Shown here piece by piece: positions 11,840 through 26,451 of a stretch of DNA of 64,000 nt. The DNA lies in the NCBI GenBank assembly GCA_025331435.1, contig JAIWNI010000096.1, positions 1 to 64,000 on the forward strand, in the 5' to 3' direction. The notes beneath the pieces are model-generated. The model was not told the DNA's origin, ran no database searches, and saw only the letters and a program-made list of their open reading frames with translations. This stretch comes from Choanephora cucurbitarum. Taxonomy: Eukaryota > Mucoromycota > Mucoromycetes > Mucorales > Choanephoraceae. The first letter of the stretch is position 1; each line of letters begins with the position of its first letter. The position numbers were made by a program, and so were the translations under genes.

Positions 11840-14792
11840 ATGACAACGCGTTGGCTCTGTGTACTTGTTTACACAATAGCCTTACTATGCTCTATCTTAC
11901 CTATAGCTCAAGCCGCTGTCATGTCTATTGACTATGGTACTGAGTGGTTTAAAGTAGGCCTTATCAAACCTGGCATGCCCTTAGATGTTGCTTTGAACAA
12001 AGATTCCAAAAGAAAGACACAATCTATTGTTACCATTCGTCATGGCGAACGTATCTATGGCAGTGATGCCGTTAGTTTGGTAAGTGAATTTCAAGTGTCT
12101 CATGTGCTTGTCTAAACAGTATCCATAGGCTGGCCGTTTCCCTCATTTAACTTATTCCAACTTGAAAAGCATTATTGGTAAACGCTTCAACGATCCCCTT
12201 GTTGAAGAGTTCCGTCAACGTCATGTCAACCAAATGGTGTTGGATACAGAAAGAGATATGCCTGCATTTATTCACAATGAGACAATTCAGCTTTCAGTTG
12301 AAGAACTTATTGCCTATCAATTCCAAAATGCCAAGCAACAAGCTTCTGCTACTGCTGGTGAAAATGTAAAGGATTGTGTGATTACTGTAAGTGTGGAATT
12401 GATCTTCCCTCCCTTTTTTTTTTTATTAAAATGATGGTCTTTAGGTGACACCTTTTGCTAATCAATATGAACGTCAATCAATCCTTGATGCTGCTGAACT
12501 TGCTGGATTAAATGTCTTATCACTTATGCATGACGAAACAGCTGGTAAGCTTTTAATTAGATTGTTCATAAGATATGTTGACTCAAAAAAAACAAGTGGC
12601 TCTTAATTATGCTGTTAACCGTGAAATTGGCTCTGTTCCTGAAAATCATATTTTCTATGATATGGGTGCTGGTTCTACTGTTGCATCCATCGTCACTTTT
12701 TCCAATGTTGAAACCAAAGAAAAGAAAACTGTTCGCACTGAGCCTCAGCTAGAAGTCAGAGGTGTTGGTTTTGATCGTACTTTGGGTGGTCATGAATTGG
12801 ATGTGCGTCTTCAACAACTATTGGCAACTGAATTCATGAAGGCTCATCAAGGTCGTGTAAAGAGCGATATTAAGGATTCTTCAAATGCTATGACTCGTTT
12901 GATGAAGGAATCAAACAGAGTTAAGCAAATTTTAAGTGCCAATACTGAAACTGTTGCTGCTGTAAGTGTCTAGATGAAATGGGAGAGCAAATAGAAGGGG
13001 AGTACTTAACAAATCTATATTTGCCTATGCATAGATTGAGAGTCTTCATGAAGGCATTGATTTCAAATTCAAGGTGACCCGCGCTCAATTGGAAGACATC
13101 TGTCAAGATTTGATTGCTCGTGTTAAGAATCCTATTGAAACTGCTTTGAAGGCTGCTAAGATGACAGTGGATGATATTCAATCCGTTGTTCTTGTTGGTG
13201 GTGGTGTTCGTGTTCCTTCCGTACAAAACCAATTGATTGATCTTGTTGGAGCGTAAGTTGAAATATATCATATCACACAACACATAGTGGTCTAATTTGC
13301 TTCATTCCAATAAGTCAAAAGATTGCAAAGAATGTTAACGGTGATGAAGCTGCTGTTTTGGGTGCTGCTTTCCGTGGCGCCTCCCTTAGCAATCAGTTTA
13401 GGTTGAGTAAGCAGATCAGCATTAAGGATGTTATTGTCTTCCCTGTAGAAGTTTCATATCAAACTGAAAATAAGGAGAATGAAGGTAAAAGAAAAACAAA
13501 GACAGAATGTAAGTATTAGAAACTAATGCAGCTCTTTTTTTTTGGTAGATACTATCATCTTTGACAAGTTCAACAACATCAATACTCGCAAAACCATGAC
13601 ATTTAACCGTGCAACTGACTTTGAATTTGATGTTCATTACCAAAAGAACTCTGATGCTGATGGAGAAGGCATTGCCAAGGTGAAGGTGACTGGTCTTACT
13701 GAAGCTATGACAAAGCACAAGGATGACATTAAGGCCTCTGATATTCCTCCCAAGGTGCGTGTCACTTTTGAGCTCTCTAGTTCAGGTATTGTGTCTGTCC
13801 CTGAAGCCAATCTCCATGTGGCCCAGTTGACTTTGAAGGAAAAGGTCAAGTCCTTCTTTGGTGGCAAAGATAACAAGGAAACAGAAGAAAAGACTGACGA
13901 ATCCAAGGCCAACAAGCAAAATGAGACAACAGCCGAATCTGCTGCCAATGCTGCTAACAAAACTGCTGAAGAAGCTGAAGAAAGCATTTCCATTACTAAA
14001 GTTCCTTTGACTGTTGAGTTTGTACCTACCGGTAATCTTCCTCTTACTCAAAAACAAAAGGATGTTGCCAAGAAGAGAATTGCTGAGTTGGATGCACTTG
14101 ATGTTCGCAAGAAGCTTCGTGAAGAATCACGCAACATGTTGGAAACATTTGTCTACCGTGTTCAAGACTTCCTTTATGATGATGTTGTTTCTGTTATTGC
14201 TACAGAAGAAACTATTGAAGCCTTTAGAGAGAAGTTGTCAGAGACATCTGACTGGCTCTACGATGAAGGCGAGCATGTTGATACACCTGTCTATATCAGC
14301 AAGCTCAAGGAACTTCAATCTCTTGAAGCACCTATTCAACACCGCTTCAAGGAATACAAGGAACGCGCAAAGAACATTGAGCTCATCAATAACGCTGTCA
14401 AATTGTCTCGCGACTTTGTGGATAGCATTCGTGCTCAATCTGAAGAAGTACGCTACCACACCGAAGAAGAACTTGGAACTTTGACAGCTGCTACAGACAA
14501 GCTTGCTGAATGGATCAAGGAAAAGGTAGAAGCTCAGAACAAGCTCGCTGATACTGAAGAACCTGTTCTCCTGACATCTGAAGTCAAGGAAAAAGCCAAG
14601 TTGGTTGAAGAACAATTGACCAAGTTGCTTACTAAGAAGAAGCCTAAGGTACCTAAGAAGACAACCGAGGTACCCAAGAATGATACCACTGAGGAATCAG
14701 CAACATCAACATCAAAGGCTGAAGAAGCTACTGCTAGTGAAACATCTAGTGAAACACCTGATGCTAACAAGCATCCTCACGATGAATTTTAG
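11840..14792 (+). CDS. LHS1: ER lumenal Hsp70 of the Lhs1/Grp170 (HYOU1) class
   Basis: This large ER chaperone acts as nucleotide exchange factor for BiP/Kar2 and helps protein import and folding. Seven exons (11840-12079, 12129-12386, 12445-12544, 12597-12961, 13035-13252, 13315-13484, 13549-14792) give 864 residues. The N-terminus is a signal peptide (hydrophobic core near residues 7-22, AQAA cleavage area). The ATPase domain shows SIDYGTEWFKVGLIKPG, typical of Grp170 rather than BiP, FYDMGAGSTVASIV, and VVLVGGGVRVPSVQ. The C-terminal half has an acidic/alanine-rich linker (KETEEKTDESKANK) and an extended helical domain. The protein ends in HDEF, an HDEL-like ER retrieval signal, which fits the lumenal location. 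Frames close exactly across all six introns. Confidence 0.93.
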
Positions 14793-14962
14793 TTTATTTT
14801 TTTTGTGCACTCGCTGCTTTATGTAGAAAATTTCTCTACTTTACCTTTAGATGGTAAATAGAAAAACAAACCATTATAAATATAAATACATTTGCATTTA
14901 CTTTCTTCATAACTTGAAGTGAACTGTTTGGCCCAAAACAGGGCCATTCTATTCCTTATTAA

Positions 14963-17032
14963 TCAGTATCGACTTTCAAACTTGATTTCCATATTCTCAG
15001 GACCTGCAAGAAAAGAACCTGATGTAAGCACGCCATGATTGTGTGGAGAGTTTTCTGGTAAAGACCAGTTGAATTTTCTCACTACAACATGTCATCTAAA
15101 TCAGTAAAAGGAAAGCAAGTGATTTGATCATAGAGTCACTTACACATCATGCAAAGAACAACACGTTGTTCTGTGAGACTAAAGTTCATACCAACACATT
15201 GTCTAGGACCGCTACCAAAAGGCAGCCATGATATGCCTTTGCCAGCATGTCGGCCATCATAGTTAGTTTTCCTAAACCTTTCAGGGTCAAACACGTTTTC
15301 ATTTTCCCAAACATCTTGATGATGATGGGCATTATAAATATCAATTGCCACAATAGAGTCTTTAGGTATAAATGTTCCTGAGATGACTGTGTCTTCTTTG
15401 GCTCGACGCGGTCCACTTCTAGGTGCAGGGGGATGTATGCGAAGTACCTTTAAAAAAAGGGAATCAGCATATTAATATGGCTTAAAGAAGACACGACGAT
15501 TTCGTTTACCTCCTTGATGACCATATATATGTATTCCATTTGTTTGATCTGATTCATGTCAGGCAAAACATCCTTTGGTTCAGTTCCTAATACTCTATTC
15601 ACTTCTTCTCTTGCACGCTGTTGAGTTTCCTACAGTCAGATAGCATGTAAATCCAACTTTTCTTCAATATTTTTTAGTTGATTTACCGGATACGCAGCAA
15701 AATAGTACAAAGCAAAGCAGATAGCATTTGTAGTACTATCATGACCAGCAAGAAAGAAAAAGCAAAAATTGCTCTAAAGAAAGATAACTTGTTAAATGAA
15801 ATTAATTTCATAACAGTGAGCTTACTTTTATTTGTTCTTCTCGAACAATACCATTCTTTTTTTCCAGCGCCTTAATCATAGTAGTCAGCATATCATTTCT
15901 GGCACTGCTTTCAATGTTCGCATTACGGAGCTCCTCTTTTCTCTGCTCAATAGCTTTATCAATCTTCCCCATTAGTTTGTCTAAGCAGCGATGAAGTGCG
16001 ATTCGATTGTCAAACATCCAAAGATGATCTTGCTCCAGGTTAGGGAAGGTAAAGAAAAAGGGGTCTTGAATGCCTTTATTGATGATATCATACAAAGCTA
16101 CCCATTCACAGTTTGGATCAGCGATTGCTTCAAAATCGATATCTAAAAAGGAAAGCATAAATTTCATGAGAGAGGTTGATTATGTAAAAACTAAAGAAGA
16201 GTAGTGTTTGTCTTCTTACCAAAGGCAGCCTGTCCAATGACATCCAAAGTATAACGCCGCATCAGATTGCTTACTTCGATTACATTCCCAATACTTTCCA
16301 TTCGCTCAAACAACCTACTTGCACGCTCACCAAACATCTCTACTGGTAAAGAGCGACTAAATACTGGGGAAATGACAGATTTCACTGCTTTCCATTCAGG
16401 GCCATTTGAGAAAAAGAGACTGTGGCCATCGCTAAACCTGTTTGTTAGAGTGTTCTCATAGCCTTCTGATAAATTGATTTTAGGAAATAGATCTATTGTT
16501 TGAGTTATGAGCTTTTACGTAAATTATTAATTAACAAGATATGCTTCCTACCAGGCTTCAAGAGAATCTGCTTGATATCTTTAGGGTTCAGAAAGTATAT
16601 AATCCAACCAAGATCAGAAGATCTCTTTTCATAGTTGAAGAAGTAGGCTTTAGTCAACAAAGCTTTTTTTCTAGTTTTTTTTTTTACTGTACTTACTACA
16701 TAAATATCTTTAATCTCTTTGGATTTTAGTTTGGGATGTATGTTTTTCTGGCCATACACATAAGCAGATTCCCTTCTGATTGAAGATAGCAAGACAGGAA
16801 TCCAGCCGACAAAAGGAATATGGCGAATCTTTCTTGGTGGTTTAAGGAAGCGGTCTTGCACAAGATAAGCAAATATTAGAGCGATTGCAGTACCAATCAA
16901 GCATTTTCGATTTTGAGTTTTTGAGAAACCAATATGGCGGTACGATCTCCATAGAGTCCATATGGACTCTTTCAAAAACAGATAATTAGTAGACATAGGA
17001 AGATTCATTTCGAAAGTATATAAAAAGAACAA
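14963..17032 (-). CDS. Cytochrome P450 monooxygenase
   Basis: This is an ER-anchored haem-thiolate oxygenase. Exons on the minus strand: 16552-17032, 16220-16492, 15826-16142, 15687-15773, 15510-15629, 15144-15447, 14963-15081, giving 566 residues in one frame. An N-terminal hydrophobic anchor (IGTAIALIFAYLV) is followed by the proline region KPPRKIRHIPFVG. The I-helix motif AGHDSTT, ExxR in KEVLRIHPPAPR, the PERF-type DPERFRK and the haem loop FGSGPRQCVG are all present, so the enzyme looks catalytically complete. The start may be at 17032, 17008 or 16996. The Lys-rich stretch near 16680 stays in frame but might be a small intron. Mucoralean CYP509-like enzymes are a possible match (inference). 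Its 3' end faces LHS1 tail-to-tail, 170 bp apart. Substrate unknown. Confidence 0.92.
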
Positions 17033-18175
17033 GAGAGTAATGAAAGAGCGTAAAAGGTTAAGATTAAGAAACAGTTTTATATGTTAAAAAAATTACCAAA
17101 AGCAGGCGATACTTTATCATGCAATTAATGGAAAAAATGCGCCAGCTATACAGAATTGTCTAAAAAGCCACACCACAGAAGTATTGTATATCCCTTCCTG
17201 CATTCAATTGCAGATCGTGTTTAGCTAATTGGCTAGAACGACTAGAAATATGGAGACAAACACTTTGGCTTTGAAGCTATTCTATATCGGGCCTTTCTTT
17301 TTTTGACTCAATTCAGTAAAGACAAACGCCTTATGTAGTACCGCCTTGAGTGCATTTGAGGCAGTATCAAATAGGAAAGTTGCAACATTTTGTTTGGAGT
17401 TGAACATGCAAATCCTGTACAAATTGCTATAGTTTTTTCTGGATCTTCACTACTCCGCTTTATTTAATGCGTCTTGCATAAAGATAGCACACAATATTCT
17501 GAAGGATATTAATTCAGATCATACCATTTTCATCTAACAGCTGATCTTGTTAACTCTAATTCCTGTGTAAGACCCAATTGACTCTCTTGCTTTATTCTGT
17601 AGTCACCATCGTCAATTTCCAAGCACTTGTATCGAAGCATCAAATCTAAAATTATCTAGATTGGTAACCCCGCCTTGCAATACATACTCATCGCACCTTA
17701 CTGATGATAACATGAGACTATATTACCTCCAAAGTATCGGTTAAGGAACTAGGTGATGCTCTAACGCATTCTCCTAATTTTAAGGCTCTTATTTGAGCGC
17801 TTTTCATTGTTAGTTGTACCTGTTGCTCCTTCTTTTGATATAGCCAATCTTGATCCTTAGGTATTGTCAGGAGCAAGTGTACCAGTACTATAAATAATTT
17901 GATGTTGCTCATCGTTAATTCAGAGACTTGGTATATACAAAAAGCTAAAAAAAAAGCAGGTGCTTTAGCTGTCCCCCCCCCCTAGCATCAGAGACGATGC
18001 AGGTTGCCAGCTTATGAGTGCATAGTATATAATTAAATTTTACTTTTTTAGCTAGAGGAAGCCTAAAGAGATATAGAATAAGGTGCCATTTGCAAAAAAA
18101 AAATCTCTTGAAAGACGGGCGTATTCAAAACCAAGTCGAGAGTAGTAAATATTAAAGGCAAATATCAACTGATGG
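17033..18175. other. Intergenic, with weak coding traces at 17520-17912 (-)
   Basis: On the minus strand, 17718-17912 encodes 64 codons beginning with a hydrophobic stretch like a signal peptide (LFIVLVHLLLTIP). Beyond its stop, two further protein-like stretches follow in different frames (CDEYVLQGGVTNLDNF and CLEIDDGDYRIKQESQ). I found no splice pattern that joins them without stops, so this is either a small secreted-protein gene I cannot resolve or a relic. The rest holds a C10 tract near 17975 and nothing else I can support. Confidence 0.25.
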
Positions 18176-18470
18176 TTAAGCTAATTCTGGAAGCATACAG
18201 GAATTCTCAAAAGCAAAATGGATAAAGAAAAGTGAAAACAGCCGCTCCAGTACTCTGTTTGACCAAAGCATATAGCTGCCAGTAGAGTTAGCACCAAAAA
18301 CCTTTTCTTTTCCCGAGTTGAGGAGTATAAGCATAATTTTAGCAAACACAAGCACAATCGTCAGAAGGGTGATGACAAATTGCAAAGACTGCAGCTAATA
18401 GTTGTCAAATAGTCAATATAGAAAAACAGACTGTGTCTACTGTAAGACTGACCTGTTCAAAATTAAGCAT
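18176..18470 (-). CDS. Small membrane protein, two exons, unidentified
   Basis: Exon 1 (18453-18470) encodes MLNFEQ and exon 2 (18176-18388) the remainder; a 64-nt GT-AG intron with a CTGCAG acceptor keeps the frame, giving 76 residues. The sequence has one strong membrane segment (FVITLLTIVLVFAKIMLILL) and a second hydrophobic stretch (LFSLFFIHFAF). I do not recognise the family. The spliced start makes it more credible than an isolated open frame. It is head-to-head with TAH18, 121 bp between start codons, so the two may share a promoter. Confidence 0.45.
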
Positions 18471-18591
18471 AATATCATCTGAATTTCAGGTAAAAATGAT
18501 TTGACCAATCGGAATGCGATAAGGATCAATAAGTCATCTGCTCCCTTTTTTGTTTTTTCTTATCAGATTTTTTTTCTGTATTTCTTACACC
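18471..18591. promoter_or_regulatory. Short divergent promoter (small membrane protein / TAH18)
   Basis: Only 121 bp separates the two start codons. It contains CCAAT on the plus strand (18505-18509, ACCAATCGG) and T-rich runs just before the TAH18 ATG. Shared control is an inference from spacing. Confidence 0.4.
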
Positions 18592-20550
<1,959 letters not shown>

Positions 20551-20946
20551 TCAATAGAATAAAAATGATGTATCCAACTGAGTGTTACCTATTTGTAAAT
20601 GAGCGTTAAAAAAAAGGGGAAATACGATTCGTCAAAGGAAAATGCAGATCAATGAATCTGTGTGCACCCACGTAATTTGAATCGCCGAATCATTGTGGAA
20701 AAAAATTGGGCGGACCCAAGTCCACCTACCTTTGAACAACCCCGTATCAGACACACTTCTTATTTTGTGTACATCTTCTTTTTTCTTTCTTTCTCTCCTT
20801 CTTTTTCACTTATCACTTGTTCATCTTCCATAGTGACAAGACAATCTTATACACTTGGAAAAGAGAGTGGAAAACAATCATATTAGAATTTTCATTTTCC
20901 AGAAAAAAAAACATAAACTTTTTTTCAATTATTTTGGTGAAAAACA
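20551..20946. other. Intergenic, TUP1 promoter
   Basis: No gene is seen. The interval has a C/T-rich tract (20770-20830) and a poly-A/poly-T stretch just before the TUP1 ATG at 20947. Confidence 0.5.
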
Positions 20947-23289
20947 ATGTCTGTTTATAACCATCGCCCTATGGGTCCACCTACACCCAGTCGTCTAATT
21001 GAGTTGTTGGATGCAGTTAAAAACGAATATGATCAGCTTGCTCAAGAAGTCATTGTCTGCAAGAATCAAAGAGATGAATATGAACATAAAAGTGAGTATG
21101 ACCTTACTTATTTTTTTTAAAAAACGCGTATTCTGATGGAAGCGATTAGTGAACAACCAAATTCAAGAAATGAATTTGTTTCAACAAAATCTGATTGATC
21201 TCGAGCGAACACAACAAGTGATAAAAAAACAGTAAGAACAAGAGGAGATATAGACTGTTTTTTATTTGATTGATTAACTGTTTTCTTGGTTGTTATAGAT
21301 ACGAAGAAGAAATTGCCAGACTTCGTCAACAATTAGATCAACAAGTAAAGAAAGAAAATGCTTCCAATGATTTTTCTTGTTGATATCTAACTCTTTTTTG
21401 TAGACTCAGCATGCTCAACAACATGGCAGTGCTCCTTTACCTCCTGTTACTGGTAGTGGCTATGGTGGTAAGTGATAACCAAATTAAGTGTTTAATTCAA
21501 TATTAATTTGATTAACCAAATAGGACCTGCTGGATACCAACCACCACCACCACAAGTCCCACCACCTTCTTTGATGGACTCAAAGGCACCCGCTCACCAT
21601 CCCAACTATCCTCCTACTGGACCCCCACCCCCAGCAGGTCCTCCTCATCCTACTTCTGCTGTCTCTGGACCTCCACACCCTTCCTCTGGAACACCTTACA
21701 TCAATGGAGGTTCTCCTCTTCCTTCAAATGCTCCACCGCCACCACCTCCTTCATCACAAAGTAAGTTGATGAACTAGAAAGAAAAAGAAGAAAAAACAAA
21801 AGAAAGAGAATAGACAGAAAAGACTGATCCTTCTTTCTCTCTTTTTTTTTGTGATTGTATTATAGTCACTACTGCACGACCTGGCGTTTCTTCTGTCAAG
21901 TCCGGGGCTGGTCCTCATAACACTGGAGCTTCTGAAGCACTCGGCGATATTAACCCCGAAAGTGTTCCTGCCAACATGAAAGTAGAAGGACAAGATTGGT
22001 TTGCATTGTAAGTGAATAGGTTGATTGTTATTATCGCAAGCAACTGATGATAATATAGGTTTAATCCTAAGGCTACTCGTTATCTCAAGGTAGATTTAGC
22101 CCATACATTTGACCATGGTAGTGTTGTTTGTTGTGTCAAGTTTAGTGCTGACGGTCGTTATCTTGCTGCCGGTTGTAATCAAGCAACCTATATTTACGAT
22201 ACATTGACATCTGCTCGTGTTGCGTAAGTCACTTAGAGTCTGGAGACATAGTGTGTTTACTTATAGGCTTTATCTAGCGTTCTTCAAGATGAAAATGCAG
22301 GCCGTGATGGTGATCTATATATTCGTTCAGTCAGTTTCAGTCCTGATGGTAAATTCCTAGCTACAGGTGCCGAAGATAAGCAAATTAGAGTAAGTTGATT
22401 TCATGACTTGAAGGTTTGGTTTTTCTATGTTTTGCTGATGTGTTCTATTTAAGATTTGGGAGATTTCAAAGAAGCGTATTCGTGGTATTTTGAGTGGTCA
22501 TGAACAGGACATTTATTCATTGGAATTCAGTCGTGATGGTCGTATTCTGGTTTCTGGCTCGGGTGATCGTACTGCTCGTATTTGGGATTGGCAAAGTATT
22601 CGTTGTTTGCATGAACTCCGTATTACTGATGCTGATCAACAAGATTTGGGTGTTACCAGTGTCGCTATTTCCCCTGACAGTCGTCTGGTAGCTGCCGGTA
22701 GTCTTGATAAGGTAGTTCGTGTTTGGGATGCTGTGAATGGTCAGTTGTTGGAACGCTTAGAGGGACATAAAGACAGTGTTTATTCTGTTGCTTTTATGCC
22801 TGATGGAAAGACATTAGTGAGTGGTAGTTTAGATAAGACATTGAGAATGTGGCAATTGGGTGCTAGTGAAAGAGCTGGTTATGGTAATGATCGAAAGAGT
22901 GCTTGTATTCAAGTCTTCACAGGTCATAAGGTAAGCTTATGAAACAGAAAAACAACAACAAGTGGTTAACATTCTTTTCTTTGAAAAAAAGGACTTTGTC
23001 TTGTCTGTTGCTACTACACCTGATGGAAACTGGATTGTTTCAGGCTCAAAAGATAGAGGTGTCCAATTCTGGGATCCTCGTACAGGTCAAACACAATTTA
23101 TGCTTCAGGGTCATAAAAATTCAGGTAAATAGAAAAGTACATCATTGTTTGTATGCATACTTAGTCGTTTTGTTTTATATTTTAGTTATCTCTGTTGCCA
23201 CAAGTCCTGGACATAAGCCTATGTTTGCTACTGGTTCAGGTGATAATCGTGCTCGTATTTGGACTTATGAACCATTAGGAGCCAACTAA
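20947..23289 (+). CDS. TUP1: Transcriptional corepressor Tup1 (WD40)
   Basis: Tup1 forms the Ssn6-Tup1 general corepressor recruited by sequence-specific repressors. Eleven exons (20947-21091, 21150-21231, 21299-21344, 21404-21467, 21524-21760, 21866-22007, 22059-22223, 22278-22389, 22454-22930, 22992-23124, 23186-23289) close in frame to 568 residues. The N-terminal tetramerisation domain (about residues 13-90) reads [20 protein letters not shown] and continues as a coiled coil. A Pro/Gly/Ser-rich linker follows (exon 5, PPPPPPSSQ). The C-terminal half holds seven WD40 repeats, with blades such as [20 protein letters not shown] and [20 protein letters not shown], ending [12 protein letters not shown]. 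It is shorter than yeast Tup1 (713 aa) because the linker is short. Ten introns make it the most split gene here. Confidence 0.95.
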
Positions 23290-23993
23290 TCATTCTTGTT
23301 ATTATTTTATTATTCAATTTGACACTCAATCACATCTATACACGCGTACATCTCTCTCTCTCTCTTAAAGAAAAAGGAACACTTCGCAAACATATTACAT
23401 ATATAAATATTCTACATCTTTTTTTTTTATACTAGTTGACAACTTTTTACTGCTTTATCTCTTTTCTTTTATTGCCTTTTGTTCCATATATAGTGTGTGT
23501 GTGTGTACGGAATAAAATATGACAATTCTGTTTCCATCAAACAAACACAAGCATGATCTTAAAAGAAAAATGCTCAAACATTTGTTTCAAAAATGGAAAT
23601 AGAGATAACAAGAAAATAGACTTTTTTCCCCACATTTTGTATGTTACACTTGTAAGAAGAATAATAGGAAATTCCCCACGCTTTAAGTATTCCATTGGAT
23701 GGGTTAAGTTTAGTGAGAAAAAAGAAATGTTTGAATGTTCCCTTCACATCAGTTTGGGCCAAATGGGCTCATTTTTTTTTTGTTGTGTGAGAAGGTTTAG
23801 AAAGTCCCACAAGATAAAGAAAGAGTGAGAGGGAGAAAAGGGGGCGGGTTTGTTTGGCTTATGTCATCCATTCAGTGTTGAAAGTACATTGGGTCACATG
23901 AAGTTACTTGCCTTCTCTTTTTGTCTATAAAAGAAACCTTCAAACTGTTTCTTTTTCTCTTTCAAATTCTTTTTCCCTTTTATTTGTCTAATT
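23290..23993. other. Intergenic: TUP1 3' end and ACS promoter
   Basis: No gene is seen. There are short simple repeats, (CT)n near 23351-23364 and (GT)n at 23493-23506. A TATAAAA box at 23926-23932 lies about 62 bp before the acetyl-CoA synthetase ATG, followed by a CTTT-rich leader. A GGGGGCGGG box is at about 23840. Confidence 0.55.
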
Positions 23994-26232
23994 ATGACTG
24001 TTGAAGCACCTCAATCATTATACCCTGTTCCTGAACGCTTGCTTAATGGCGCTAACATGCCAAAGCCTTTTATCTCAAGCTTTGAGGAATACAAGACAAA
24101 ATGGGAAGAAAGTGTTAAAAATCCAGATCAATTCTTTGGCAAGGTAAATCAAAGGAATATTGTTTTTTTTGGGGCAGCTTTATTGAAACCAATTTCGTTT
24201 TTTTAAAAAAAAAGCTTGCCAACGAATTGTTGACATGGTCAAAACCATTTGAAACTGTTCGAAGTGGTAGTTTTGAAGAGGGTGATATTGCCTGGTTTTT
24301 GGAAGGCGAACTTAACGTTTCAGTCAACTGTATTGATCGTCATGCATTGGCTACACCTGATAAGGTAACAGATAAATAGACTCGAGAAATGACATATGAG
24401 CTCACAAAGTGTTTAGGTGGCTATCATTCATGAAGGTGATGAGCCTGAGAATGTACGTTACATTACCTATCGTGAATTGCTTCAACAAGTATGTCGTGTT
24501 GCCAACACATTGAAGGCATTGGATGTACGTAAAGGAGATAATGTTGCTATCTACATGCCAATGGTTCCTGAAGCTGTGTATGCTATGTTAGCCTGTGCTC
24601 GTATTGGTGCTGTTCATTCGGTTGTCTTTGCCGGCTTTTCTTCCGATTCTTTGCGTGACCGTATCAATGACTGTGGAGCTCGCGTTGTCTTGACCGCAGA
24701 TGAAGGTCGTCGCGGAGGCAAGAATATCGCTACCAAACGTATTGTAGATGAAGCCCTCAAGTCAGCGCTCACAGTGGAACATGTGCTTGTTCTACGTCGT
24801 ACAGGATCGGATGTCCCTATCACTCCTGGCCGTGATCTCTACTGGCACGAAGAAATGGCTAAAGCTCGTCCTTACTGCCCTCCTACTAGCATGAACGCTG
24901 AAGATCCTTTGTTCTTGTTGTATACATCCGGTTCCACTGGTACACCTAAGGGTGTTGTTCATACTACAGGTGGTTATCTTTTAGGTGCTGCTTCTACAGT
25001 GAAATACGTTTTTGATTATCATGAAGGTGATATTCATGCTTGTATGGCTGATATTGGTTGGATTACGGTAAAGTTGTTATGTTATACACTACATAGAACA
25101 ATCAACTGATTGTTATTTCTCCCCCTCCTTTTTCTTTTCTTAAATAGGGTCATACCTATATTGTTTATGGTCCTTTAGCTTTAGGTGCTACCACTGTTTT
25201 GTTTGAATCAACACCTACATACCCTACTCCATCTCGTTTCTGGGAACTTGTTGCTAAGCACAGAGTCACACAATTTTACACAGCACCTACTGCTATTCGT
25301 GCCCTTCGACGTTTGGGTGACAAATGGGTAGATGGTGTTGACCTCAGTTCTCTTCGTGTTATTGGTTCAGTAGGCGAACCCATCAATCCTGAAGCCTGGT
25401 TATGGTATAACGAAAAGGTCGGTAAAGGTCAATGTGCTGTTGTCGATACCTATTGGCAGACAGAGACAGGATCTATCATTGTTACACCTTTGCCTGGTGC
25501 AACCGCTACTAAACCTGGCAGTGCTACCTTCCCTTTCTTTGGTATCAATCCTGTCATCTTGGACCCTGTTAGTGGTAAAGTACTGGAAGGCAATGATGTG
25601 AGTGGTGTATTAGCCATCAGTCAACCTTGGCCATCTATTGCTCGTAGTGTCTACAACAACCATCATCGATACCTAGATACTTATCTTAAGCCCTACAGAG
25701 GATATTACTTCACTGGCGATGGTGCTCGTCGTGATCAAGATGGTTACATATTTATTGAAGGACGTGTTGATGGTAAGCTTCTTTGTTCATTTTATTTCTT
25801 TATTATTCTAAATCTATTCTTCTTCAAAAAGATGTTATCAATGTGTCTGGACACCGACTTTCTACTGCTGAAATTGAATCTGCTTTAATTCTCCATCATT
25901 CTGTTGCAGAAGCAGCTGTTGTAGGTGGCCAAGATGATTTGACTGGTCAATGCATCCATGCCTATTGTACATTAAAGCCCAACATTGATGATTCGGAGGG
26001 ACTTGATAAGGAATTAGCTTTGCAAGTGCGTAAGGTGATTGGTCCATTCGCTACTCCCAAACGTATCTATGTAGTCAATGATCTTCCCAAGACACGTTCA
26101 GGCAAGATTATGCGTCGTATTCTTCGAAAGATTGTAAATGGAGAGCAAGACTCTTTAGGCGATATTTCTACTTTGGCTGAGCCTGCTGTTGTCACTCATC
26201 TTATCGAACGTGTTCATGGAAAGAAAATTTAA
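23994..26232 (+). CDS. ACS1: Acetyl-CoA synthetase
   Basis: The enzyme converts acetate, ATP and CoA to acetyl-CoA via acetyl-AMP, feeding the glyoxylate cycle, lipid synthesis and histone acetylation. Exons are 23994-24143, 24215-24364, 24417-25067, 25148-25772 and 25832-26232, giving 658 residues, the usual length. The AMP-binding P-loop [20 protein letters not shown], the adenylate motif [10 protein letters not shown], the hinge region [36 protein letters not shown] and the regulatory-lysine motif [10 protein letters not shown] are all intact. There is no targeting peptide, so a cytosolic/nuclear place is likely. Exon 3 begins with GTG (Val) directly after the acceptor; the real start is the ATG of exon 1. 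It ends tail-to-tail with TFB4, 219 bp apart. Confidence 0.95.
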
Positions 26233-26451
26233 TTAGTATTTTATTAAAATAAAGCAAGTCTTCAGTTGATAAGCTTGATTTATTGTCTTTTAGTATTTGT
26301 TCGATAGCCATAGTATATAGTTCTATAGACTACAAAACTGTATCATTTTTTTCTTAAAAAAACCCTTATCATTCTGCACTTAAACAGAGGCTTAGAGCTG
26401 GGTAGTTGATGAAGGTCAAATCGGTATTGTTTGTTTATTGTGCTGTGTATC

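Noticed and set aside
13637..14770. Several antisense ORFs over LHS1
   Set aside because: Shadows of the alanine/lysine-rich linker and helical domain.
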